DNA of 64,000 bases from CAZPDM01 sp964585305 (GTDB lineage: Bacteria; Planctomycetota; Uabimicrobiia; Uabimicrobiales; JABWCH01): the NCBI GenBank assembly GCA_964585305.1, contig CAZPDM010000010.1, positions 1 to 64,000 on the forward strand, read 5' to 3'. The notes beneath the pieces were generated by a model. That model saw only the letters and a list, made by a program, of their open reading frames with translations, was not told the origin of the DNA and searched no databases. A program made the position numbers and the translations under genes. Shown in pieces: positions 8,961-16,430 of the stretch. Position 1 is the first letter of the stretch. Each line of letters begins with the position of its first letter.

Positions 8961-9025
8961 AAACAAAACAATAATATTTATAAATAATTATTATATAATA
9001 TGTTATAGATATTATTGTTTTGTTT
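8961..9025. repeat. Long AT-rich inverted repeat upstream of groES
   Basis: Arms of 17 bases match perfectly: AAACAAAACAATAATAT (8961-8977) and its reverse complement (9009-9025). Pairing continues inward for about five more base pairs after one mismatch. It sits between the groES start and the end of the exonuclease gene. There is no GC stem or U-tract, so it is not a typical terminator; a protein operator or cruciform is possible. Apart from it, the 304-base gap 8811-9114 holds only AT-rich sequence. Confidence 0.6.
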
Positions 9026-9114
9026 ATTTAAATTTTATCCAATGCCTTGCCATTGTGGCATACCTCATTATGGCAAAAAAAGAATTAGATAGTCTTTTTG
9101 GCAAACTACATTGC

Positions 9115-9786
9115 TTACAAATTATTGGAAAAGTTTTGTATCAATTTTCCAATGACGCGTTTTGTTGTATAAGCGTCTGCTAATGCTCGATGAGCTTGAG
9201 GATTTTTAACTTGAAAATATTCAGCTAAATAACTTAAACTAAAACTTTCTAATGATGGGCATATATAGCGAGCTAGTTTACAAGAGTCTATAAATTCTTT
9301 CCAAACTGGCCAATCTAAAGCATAATGCAATTCTGGAAACATTTGCAAATTTTTAGACATTGCATTGATATCAAATGAAGTATGGCAAATTAAAGTAGAG
9401 CCTTGAATAAATTCTAAAAACTGTTGTAAAACAAGTTTTCTATCTTCGCCATTTTCTATTTCTTTTGGCGGTATCTTATGAATTTTTAATTCAAAGCGAT
9501 AGGGATGCCAAGAAGTAGGACGAAATTGCAATACTTTTTGGAAAGTTCGATACTCTTTAGAAAATGTCAATCCCGCCTCAATTGCGCCTATTTCTACAAT
9601 AGTTGGCCCAGGATGCCCGCCAACAGTCTCAACATCGAAAACAACAAAACGTTGTTTTTTCTGGTATCTTTCCCAAAATCGCATTAGCATAATTGGGAGC
9701 TGTTTATTTGTTTTAGGTTGCAGTAAGACAGGAGGATTTTCAGAAGGAATATCAGGAGTCTCTTTATTCATCATAATTCTATCCAT
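9115..9786 (-). CDS. DnaQ-like 3'-5' exonuclease (DEDDh)
   Basis: A 223-residue exonuclease of the DnaQ/epsilon superfamily. ExoI is FVVFDVETVGG (Asp and Glu ligands), ExoII is LICHTSFDINAM, and ExoIII is AHRALADAYTT with the DEDDh His and Asp. This supports a metal-dependent 3'-5' exonuclease acting on DNA or RNA, either a proofreading-like subunit or a stand-alone enzyme. The first ~45 residues are a non-conserved extension. Its start overlaps the stop of the upstream histidine kinase as TAATG, so the two are probably translationally coupled; a second start, MMNKE, lies four codons on. Nothing indicates why it is paired with a sensor kinase. Confidence 0.85.
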   Translation of the reverse strand: MDRIMMNKETPDIPSENPPVLLQPKTNKQLPIMLMRFWERYQKKQRFVVFDVETVGGHPGPTIVEIGAIEAGLTFSKEYRTFQKVLQFRPTSWHPYRFELKIHKIPPKEIENGEDRKLVLQQFLEFIQGSTLICHTSFDINAMSKNLQMFPELHYALDWPVWKEFIDSCKLARYICPSLESFSLSYLAEYFQVKNPQAHRALADAYTTKRVIGKLIQNFSNNL

Positions 9787-11897
9787 TAACTAGAACTTGA
9801 TTTTGGTTGAATTAAATGTTCTTGTAAAGTTTTCAAAAATTCTTGCACATTTTCTTCTAATTTTATCATAAGATGTGAAATTTCTGCAAAATTATTATTT
9901 TTACCAGCGATTTCAATTTCAGCAGAAATCTCATGTATCCTTTCTGCTGAGATATTTGCCGTCATCCCTTTAATTGCATGGGCTTGTTCTGTAATAGCTT
10001 TTATATCTTTTTTAAAAAAATTTTCTTGAAGTTTTTGGAAATCTAGGATAAGGTTTTCTGGTACGTCTGCTAAAATACTCTGACATAGATCGTTATCTCC
10101 GCCCATACGATCTAAAAATTTTTGATAATTGAATATTGAAGAATTTAAATTGCTGGCAGATTTATCATAATTTTTTTTAATTCCAATAGTTTTTGTCTGA
10201 TTAAGATATTGCTCTGCTTGACGGAACAATGCTTGACGTAATTCATATAAAGAAATTGGTTTAGAAATATAATCATTCATACCTACTTTAAAGTACCGTT
10301 CTCTATCTTCTGTCATTGTATTAGCGGTAATTGCAATAATTGGAATATTTGGATTTTTTACTTCAGATTTTCCGCTTCGTATCATTTTTGTTAACTCAAC
10401 ACCACTCATTTCAGGCATTATAACATCCATTAAAATTATATCGTAATCATTTTTTTTAAGGATTTCTAGTGCTTCTTGTCCGTTATTAGCAATGTCTGCT
10501 GTAAGAGATAAATTTTTTAAAATAATAAGTGCAATTTTTTGGTTAATAATATCATCTTCAACTAAAAGTATTTTTAGATTATATCTAATCAGATCTTGTA
10601 AATATCTATTTGTATCTGAATTACGCTGAGGTTGGTACTTTAGATTATTTTCCAATACTATACTAAACCAAAATATAGAACCTTGATGTAAATTACTTTC
10701 TACTCCCATCGTTCCGCCCATTATTTCAACTAATCTTTTAGAAATTGCAAGCCCTAACCCAGTGCCTTCATTGTTATTTACAGGGCTGTTTATCTGTGAA
10801 AACGGACGGAATAATTTTTTTTGATATTCTTCTCCTATTCCTATCCCTGTATCTCTAATACAGAATTTAAGGGTTGTTTTTTTTCCAACACGATCTAATT
10901 TATAAACTACTATTTCGATCTTTCCAGAGGGTGTAAATTTAATAGCATTTCCTACTAAGTTTAATAAAATTTGTTTGAGTCTTACAGCATCTCCTAACCA
11001 GGATTCCGGCAAATTTTCTTGAATATTCCATAAAATTTGTAGTTTTTTTTGCTGAGCTTTAGGTGTAAGCATTTGAACTACTTGCTCAACTGTTTTTGGA
11101 AGAGAAAATTCTGTTGTACATAGTTCAAATTTTCCTGCTTCCAATTTAGAAAGGTCTAAAATATCATTGATAAGTCTCATAAGCATTTCAGAAGAACACA
11201 TCATAATATTTACATACTGCTTTAACGTAGTGTCTAAAGACATTTGTATCAACATTTGGCCAATACCAATAAAAACATTCATTAAATTTCGGATTTCATG
11301 TATAGTATGAGCCATTAAGGTACCTTTGGCTTCACTTGATTTTTCTGCGGATTGACAAGCTACTTGAAGATCTTGGGTACTTTTTTTGTAAAGCTCAACT
11401 TCATTTTCTAAACTTCTATTTTTACAAACTAATTCTTCTTGCAATTTTTTAGTATTAAGATGGTTTTTTATACGTATAATAACTTCTTCTTTTTGGAAAG
11501 GTTTGATTATATAATCTATAGCACCTAGTTGAAACGCTTTGAGCTTATTTTCAATATCGTTAAGTGGTGAAATAAAAATAATAGGAACATCTTTAGTTTT
11601 ATTTTCTTTTTTTAGATATGTACAAATTTCATAACTATCTACATAAAAAGGAAAAATGTTTTTTTCTTTGTTAGATTGAAATTCGTGAGAGAAAGTATTT
11701 TCTGCTAAAGGCAATAGAATATCTAAAATTATAATATTTGGAGAAATTTCATTTCTTCTTATTAAGTTAATAGCTTCTTCTCCAGTTTGAAGACTTATAA
11801 CTTTACTTCCTAATTGTGAAAGATTTTCTAACAAAATTTTCAAATCCGGGTCTTTTCCTATTATTAATATTTTTGCTTCTGATAAAATATTCTCCAT
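9786..11897 (-). CDS. Hybrid sensor histidine kinase REC-HisKA-HATPase-REC-HPt
   Basis: A 703-residue phosphorelay protein with no membrane segment, hence cytoplasmic. An N-terminal receiver (~8-150) has the phospho-Asp in IIILDILLP and Lys in IKPFQ, but its acidic pair is reduced to KDPD. A coiled linker leads to HisKA with the phospho-His in HTIHEIRN (about 200). The HATPase_c domain has QILLNLVGNAIKFT, IRDTGIGIG and GTGLGLAISKRL. A complete second receiver has ILLVEDD, ILMDVIMPEMSG and a late Lys in ISKPIS. A C-terminal HPt domain carries AHAIKGM. This permits an internal His-Asp-His relay; the output partner is not in the window. The ATG at 11897 follows GGGAGAATAGG. It is coupled to the exonuclease downstream. 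Confidence 0.92.
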   Translation of the reverse strand: MENILSEAKILIIGKDPDLKILLENLSQLGSKVISLQTGEEAINLIRRNEISPNIIILDILLPLAENTFSHEFQSNKEKNIFPFYVDSYEICTYLKKENKTKDVPIIFISPLNDIENKLKAFQLGAIDYIIKPFQKEEVIIRIKNHLNTKKLQEELVCKNRSLENEVELYKKSTQDLQVACQSAEKSSEAKGTLMAHTIHEIRNLMNVFIGIGQMLIQMSLDTTLKQYVNIMMCSSEMLMRLINDILDLSKLEAGKFELCTTEFSLPKTVEQVVQMLTPKAQQKKLQILWNIQENLPESWLGDAVRLKQILLNLVGNAIKFTPSGKIEIVVYKLDRVGKKTTLKFCIRDTGIGIGEEYQKKLFRPFSQINSPVNNNEGTGLGLAISKRLVEIMGGTMGVESNLHQGSIFWFSIVLENNLKYQPQRNSDTNRYLQDLIRYNLKILLVEDDIINQKIALIILKNLSLTADIANNGQEALEILKKNDYDIILMDVIMPEMSGVELTKMIRSGKSEVKNPNIPIIAITANTMTEDRERYFKVGMNDYISKPISLYELRQALFRQAEQYLNQTKTIGIKKNYDKSASNLNSSIFNYQKFLDRMGGDNDLCQSILADVPENLILDFQKLQENFFKKDIKAITEQAHAIKGMTANISAERIHEISAEIEIAGKNNNFAEISHLMIKLEENVQEFLKTLQEHLIQPKSSSS

Positions 11898-12079
11898 TCC
11901 TATTCTCCCTGGGTTCTTAAATTAGCAAAGAGCCTAAATATATTTGAAACAAATCAGTTAAATTTGTCAATTCATTTCTTTAAAAAAAGTAAATATATTA
12001 TTTTAAAAAAATAAAAAAATAGCACAATATAATATATGCTTCTTATTTTAATAGGGTTATAAGAATAAATAGATTTTTC

Positions 12080-12107
12080 TTGACAAAACATACTTCATTG
12101 TTAAAAT
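12080..12107 (+). promoter_or_regulatory. Sigma70-type promoter
   Basis: TTGACA (12080-12085), a 16-base spacer and TAAAAT (12102-12107) lie about 77 bases before the ATG at 12185. The same TTGACA-16-TAAAAT arrangement occurs on the reverse strand at 34131-34158. The rest of the 11898-12184 gap is AT-rich without a gene. Confidence 0.6.
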
Positions 12108-12184
12108 GAAACATAGTTTTTCTTAAAAAGATTATTTTTTTTTGCAAAAGTTTTAACCTTTTTTTAATAAATTTGGCAAAAATT

Positions 12185-13513
12185 ATGAATAGAACAAAAG
12201 TCCTAATTATGGGTGCTGCAGGCAAGGATTTTCATGTATTTAATACTTGCTATCGCGACCGTGAAGAATTTGAAGTAGTTGCTTTTACTGCAACACAAAT
12301 TCCTAATATTGATAATCGCCGCTATCCACCAGAATTAGCTGGTAAACTTTATCCTAATGGCATTGTCATTGAACCAGAATCTAAACTAACAGAACTTATT
12401 CAAAAATTACATGTACAAGAAGTTGTCTTTTCCTATAGCGATGTTTCTTATGAATACATCAGCCAACGTGAACAAATTGTTTATAAAGCTGGTGCAGATT
12501 TCCAAGTTGCGCAAGTAAATCGTTGTATGCTGCCTTCTAAGAAACCAGTTATTGCTATTTGCGCAGTGCGTACAGGTTCTGGGAAAAGCCAAACTACTCG
12601 ACATATTGTCGAACTTCTTAAAGCAAATGGCAAAAAAGCAGTTGTTTGCCGTCATCCTATGCCTTATGGAGATCTTGTTAAACAACGTGTACAACGTTTT
12701 GAGACCCTTGCTGATATGGATAAGCACAATTGTACTATTGAAGAGCGTGAAGAATATGAACATCATATTTTAAATGGTACTGTTGTGTATGCTGGTGTAG
12801 ATTATGGTGCTATTTTGGCAGAAGCTGAAAAAGAAGCTGATTTTGTAATTTGGGATGGTGGAAATAATGATATTCCTTTCTTCCGACCCAATTTACATAT
12901 TGTTGTTGCAGATCCTTTACGCGCTGGCCATGAATTATTGTATTATCCTGGTCGTGTAAATTTTGAGTTGGCAGATGTTATCATCATCAATAAGATGGAT
13001 AGTGCACAACCTGAATCTGTTGATAGTATTATTGCAAATGCCAAGAAGATTAACCCAAATGCTACCATCATTAAAGCTAATTCTAAAGTTACAGTGGATA
13101 AACCAGAAGTGTTAAGAGGCAAACGCGTATTGGCAATCGAAGATGGTCCAACTGTGACTCATGGCGAAATGAAATTAGGAGCTGGAGTTGTTTGCGCCCA
13201 ACGTAATGGAGCAAAAGAGCTTGTTGATCCACGTCCGGCTCTTAAAGGAACATTAGTTGATACTTTCAAAAAATATACCGAAATTGGTAGCGTTCTTCCA
13301 GCTATGGGATATGGAGAACAACAAATTAAAGATTTGGAAGCAACAGTTAACGCTTGCGATTGTGATATAGTTGCAATTGCTACTCCAATTGACTTAACTA
13401 GATTGATCAAAGTCAATAAACCCACAGTTCGCGTAACATACTCTTTAGATGAACTTGGTACTCCAAATCTTAAAGGACTTATTGAAAACAAATTTTCTAA
13501 AGAACTTAAATAA
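12185..13513 (+). CDS. Predicted GTPase, cyclic 2,3-diphosphoglycerate synthetase family
   Basis: A 442-residue protein of the COG2403/cyclic 2,3-diphosphoglycerate synthetase-like family. It has an N-terminal Rossmann-like start (TKVLIMGAAGKDFHVFN), a P-loop ICAVRTGSGKSQTTR (about residues 120-135), the WDGGNND motif, and IIINKMDSA resembling a GTPase NKxD. Family members bind nucleotide, but outside archaea the true reaction is unproven. Most have no cyclic-diphosphoglycerate role shown. It directly precedes mocA- and yqeB-like genes, so a role in molybdo-enzyme maturation is possible but inferred. The open frame reaches back to a TTG at 12173; the ATG at 12185 is preferred although no clear ribosome-binding site is visible. 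A strong terminator follows. Confidence 0.8.
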   Translation: MNRTKVLIMGAAGKDFHVFNTCYRDREEFEVVAFTATQIPNIDNRRYPPELAGKLYPNGIVIEPESKLTELIQKLHVQEVVFSYSDVSYEYISQREQIVYKAGADFQVAQVNRCMLPSKKPVIAICAVRTGSGKSQTTRHIVELLKANGKKAVVCRHPMPYGDLVKQRVQRFETLADMDKHNCTIEEREEYEHHILNGTVVYAGVDYGAILAEAEKEADFVIWDGGNNDIPFFRPNLHIVVADPLRAGHELLYYPGRVNFELADVIIINKMDSAQPESVDSIIANAKKINPNATIIKANSKVTVDKPEVLRGKRVLAIEDGPTVTHGEMKLGAGVVCAQRNGAKELVDPRPALKGTLVDTFKKYTEIGSVLPAMGYGEQQIKDLEATVNACDCDIVAIATPIDLTRLIKVNKPTVRVTYSLDELGTPNLKGLIENKFSKELK

Positions 13514-13550
13514 TTTTTAAGATTCTTTCTATTTTAAATTTGCTCTTAAA

Positions 13551-13579
13551 ACCGAGTTCGAATGAACTCGGTTTTTTTT
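13551..13579 (+). terminator. Rho-independent terminator
   Basis: ACCGAGTTC-GAAT-GAACTCGGT (13551-13572) followed by eight Ts. It ends only about 25 bases before the mocA-like start, so the mocA operon depends either on read-through or on a promoter within this region. Confidence 0.92.
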
Positions 13580-13602
13580 GGAAAAATATAGGCTTACGAT
13601 TT

Positions 13603-14208
13603 ATGATAAAAAAAGTTGGTTCAATTATTTTAGCAGCTGGAAAAAGTCAGCGTATGGGAAAAAATAAAATCTTTATGTCATTTAGAAATCGTCCTATGAT
13701 TGCTGGTATTTTATCAAATATTGCTTGTTGTGATATTGTAGGAACAATTATTGTAATAGGTTACGAATTTCAAAATGCTCTTGCTTGTTTAGCAGCAATT
13801 CCAGAAGCAGAAACAGCAGCTATATTCATTAACCAAGAATATGAAAAAGGTATGGGAACTTCTTTAGCTATAGGAGCGCAGGGAATTCCAAATGACTGGG
13901 ATGCTGTACTGATTATGTTAGGAGACATGCCTCTTATTTCTTCAGAAATAATTACTAAAATACTTGAGTCTTATGAAGAAATATCTGCTAACCAGACTAT
14001 TATAGTCCCTACATATCAGAAAAGACGTGGCCATCCCGTTTTATTTGCCAAACAACATTTTGAAGAGTTAGCTCAATTAAATGGAGATATTGGTGCTCGT
14101 AGCGTTTTACAAAAAAATTCTTCACAAATTCAATTTATAGAAATTGACTCCCCATATATTTTAACTGATATTGATACAAAGGAAGAATTCCAACAATGGA
14201 ATCTATAG
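13603..14208 (+). CDS. MobA/MocA-like nucleotidyltransferase
   Basis: A 201-residue NTP-transferase of the MobA/MocA family, expected to attach CMP or GMP to molybdopterin in the cytoplasm. It has the nucleotide-binding IILAAGKSQRMGKNK (residues ~9-23), the metal-binding LGDMPLIS and the late GHPVLF motif. The domain is complete at normal length. An upstream in-frame ATG at 13540 would start inside the preceding terminator, so 13603 is preferred although only a weak ribosome-binding site is seen. It overlaps the yqeB-like gene by 13 bases; with the lolD-like gene they form a tight operon. Next to yqeB, the MocA (cytidylyl) role for a molybdenum hydroxylase is the better guess. Confidence 0.82.
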   Translation: MIKKVGSIILAAGKSQRMGKNKIFMSFRNRPMIAGILSNIACCDIVGTIIVIGYEFQNALACLAAIPEAETAAIFINQEYEKGMGTSLAIGAQGIPNDWDAVLIMLGDMPLISSEIITKILESYEEISANQTIIVPTYQKRRGHPVLFAKQHFEELAQLNGDIGARSVLQKNSSQIQFIEIDSPYILTDIDTKEEFQQWNL

Positions 14209-15089
14209 AATTGAGAGCCTTAGAAAAAAAGAAATTTAAAGAAAAAAGAAATTTGTACTCCAAAAAGAATATTATTGTTGTTATTAAAGGTGCTGGGGAA
14301 ATGGCATCCGCAATTGCATGTCGTTTACATAAAACAAGTTTTGTCGTCATCATGACTGAGATTGAAAAACCAAGTGTTATCCGGCGTGCAGTTTCATTTG
14401 CTCAATCAGTTTTTGATGGAGACAGTCAAGTTGAAGATATAATTGGAGAATGTATTCAGCTTGATGAAAAAAATTATCATAGCACTTTAAATGAAGTTTG
14501 GAATATTGTGTCAAAGGGAAGAATTCCAGTTATCATAGACCCTTTTGCAAAAATTACCAATATTGTTCAAGCAGATATTGTTGTTGATGCGATTATAGCA
14601 AAAAAAAATATAAATACTAAAATCAATGAAGCCAAAATTGTAATTGGCATAGGCCCTGGATTTGTTGCAAAAGAAAATTGTCATTATGCTATTGAAACTA
14701 TGCGTGGGCATAATTTAGGAATCATTTTAGAAGAAGGTTCTACTCAACCAGATACTGGGATTCCAGGAAATATTGCAGGTGTTACAATGCAAAGAGTACT
14801 TCGCAGTCCAACAGATGGTATTTTGATCGCATCAAAACAAATTGGGGATAAAATTACCAAAGGCGATATTGTGGCAACTGTATCGAATCAACCTGTTATT
14901 TCAGAAATTTCTGGTGTACTCAGAGGCATTTTATTTTCAGGATTATTTTGCAATAGTGGGCAAAAGATTGGAGATATTGATCCACGTGATGAAGTTTCCC
15001 ATTGCTTTACTATATCAGATAAAGCTCGCGCTATTGCAGGTAGTGTTCTGGAAGCCATTTTGAGAAATTTTATTCTTCTAAAGGAATAG
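14196..15089 (+). CDS. yqeB: YqeB-type selenium-dependent molybdenum hydroxylase accessory protein
   Basis: A 297-residue protein of the EF2563/YqeB family. It has an N-terminal Rossmann motif VVIKGAGEMASAIACRLH, followed by the characteristic MTEIEKPSVIRRAVSFAQSV block and, later, IGIGPGFVAKENCHYAIETM. It also has a biotinyl-lipoyl-like stretch near the C-terminus (SPTDGILIASKQIGDKITKGD). The family is a genomic marker of the selenium-as-cofactor trait for molybdenum hydroxylases such as xanthine dehydrogenase, and it usually occurs with selD. The reaction is not known. It overlaps the mocA-like gene, and the lolD-like gene starts two bases after its stop. No hydroxylase subunit is in the window. 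Confidence 0.85.
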   Translation: MESIELRALEKKKFKEKRNLYSKKNIIVVIKGAGEMASAIACRLHKTSFVVIMTEIEKPSVIRRAVSFAQSVFDGDSQVEDIIGECIQLDEKNYHSTLNEVWNIVSKGRIPVIIDPFAKITNIVQADIVVDAIIAKKNINTKINEAKIVIGIGPGFVAKENCHYAIETMRGHNLGIILEEGSTQPDTGIPGNIAGVTMQRVLRSPTDGILIASKQIGDKITKGDIVATVSNQPVISEISGVLRGILFSGLFCNSGQKIGDIDPRDEVSHCFTISDKARAIAGSVLEAILRNFILLKE

Positions 15090-15091
15090 AT

Positions 15092-15769
15092 ATGTCAGAA
15101 AATTATATTGTTGAACTACATAATGTTCAAAAAGAATACTATCATCCTGTAACAAAAGTCTTCCATAATATTACCTGCAAAATTTTATATGGGCAAACAA
15201 TTGCAATTGTAGGACAATCTGGTTCAGGGAAAAGTACATTACTTAATCTTATTGCTGGTTTTGATATCCCTACTACAGGTGAGGTATTTTGTTATGGTAA
15301 AAATTTAGCTGATTTTACAGAAAAAGAGTTGTGTGAATTTCGTAATCAAAAACTTGGATTTATTTTTCAATCTCATCATCTTTTGCCACAATGTACTGCT
15401 TTAGAAAATGTACTTTTACCCACCTTAGCATTAAAGAATTCAGCAAGCAAAAAAGACTATGATAGGGCCAAAGAACTTCTTAACACTGTTGGGCTATCTC
15501 AACATTGGCAACATTATCCAGATCAGTTATCTGGAGGAGAATGTCAGAGAGTTGCTGTAGTTCGAGCTATTTTACATAATCCAAGTTTAGTTTTAGCAGA
15601 TGAACCTACAGGCGCATTAGATCAAGAAACTGCTGAGCAAATAATCGAGCTGCTTTTGCAATTACAACAACAATATAAAATGACTTTGATTCTTGTAACA
15701 CACTGCCTTGATTATGCTGCCAAAATGTCTCAGACATGGCAAATTTCTAAAAGAGAACTCTTGAAATAG
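15092..15769 (+). CDS. LolD-like ABC transporter ATP-binding protein
   Basis: A 225-residue ABC ATPase of the MacB/LolD/FtsE group. It has Walker A GQSGSGKSTLLN, a Q-loop in IFQSHHLLPQ, signature LSGGECQRVAV, Walker B LVLADEPTGALD and the switch His in LVTHCLD. This group powers MacB/LolCE-type permeases that extract lipoproteins or substrates from the inner membrane. No permease is adjacent; the reverse-strand gene that follows is a small membrane protein of another type. It is the last gene of the mocA-yqeB operon, and its stop abuts that of the converging gene. Co-transcription with molybdenum-cofactor genes may be incidental. Confidence 0.88.
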   Translation: MSENYIVELHNVQKEYYHPVTKVFHNITCKILYGQTIAIVGQSGSGKSTLLNLIAGFDIPTTGEVFCYGKNLADFTEKELCEFRNQKLGFIFQSHHLLPQCTALENVLLPTLALKNSASKKDYDRAKELLNTVGLSQHWQHYPDQLSGGECQRVAVVRAILHNPSLVLADEPTGALDQETAEQIIELLLQLQQQYKMTLILVTHCLDYAAKMSQTWQISKRELLK

Positions 15770-16261
15770 TTAATTGATTTTTTTGCAAATATTTTTAATG
15801 CAGTAAATTATAATAATTGAGCTTAATACAATTGTAATAAAATTAACAATTCCCCAACCACTAAAAAATATAGAGCTTAGGCATTCGACTCCGATTTGAC
15901 CAATTGCTATAAAGAATGAAAACCATCGTCCTTTGTGATAAAAAATCATCACTCCTACAGCCACAACAAGCGGACCTAAAATTAAAAAAAGCAAGCTCAT
16001 AAGTGAAAGTATAAGGCTGGAATGTTTCCACTCTGAAATTGTTTTTTGAATCAAGAAAGAAATTTTTGTTGGTTCTTTGGAATTTTCTAAAGGTTGCGAA
16101 GGCTGTGCATTTGTGATTGCCATTTTATTTAAAATTTGACTTCCAGCATCTAAATACGCAGTACCGGCTAAATACCACCATCCAGTTAAAATATCTAAGA
16201 GTCCCACTAAAATAATAAAAATAGAAAAAAAAGTTAATAAAATTTTTGTAATAATTTTCAT
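15770..16261 (-). CDS. Small four-helix membrane protein, unknown function
   Basis: A 163-residue protein with four hydrophobic segments (about 5-33, 78-106, 112-131 and 136-157) and a polar loop between the first and second. I do not recognise a family. The N-terminal basic residues and helix spacing suggest an inner-membrane protein. It converges on the lolD-like gene with no space for a terminator and is divergent from the pentapeptide/channel gene, so it shares a 169-base promoter region with that gene. Confidence 0.6.
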   Translation of the reverse strand: MKIITKILLTFFSIFIILVGLLDILTGWWYLAGTAYLDAGSQILNKMAITNAQPSQPLENSKEPTKISFLIQKTISEWKHSSLILSLMSLLFLILGPLVVAVGVMIFYHKGRWFSFFIAIGQIGVECLSSIFFSGWGIVNFITIVLSSIIIIYCIKNICKKIN

Positions 16262-16343
16262 AAAGTTTTGCTCATATTGAGAAATATTACTGATATTTTT
16301 TTTGAGAAAAATATAAGAAATGAAATAATTCGTTATAGTTTAT

Positions 16344-16372
16344 TTGACTGACTTTAGTTTTTATGATAGAAT
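16344..16372 (+). promoter_or_regulatory. Sigma70-type promoter for the pentapeptide-channel gene
   Basis: TTGACT (16344-16349), a 17-base spacer and TAGAAT (16367-16372). The predicted start of transcription is about 50 bases before the ATG at 16431. TAGAAT is also the -10 box of the promoters at 24268 and 50126. Confidence 0.6.
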
Positions 16373-16430
16373 CATACATTCTATATCTTAATTCTTATGA
16401 TTTATAAGTTTTTATAAAGGTATTTTTTAT

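Noticed and set aside
12407..12766. 119-residue reverse-strand frame
   Set aside because: It lies fully inside the predicted GTPase gene, has no start signals and shows no family.
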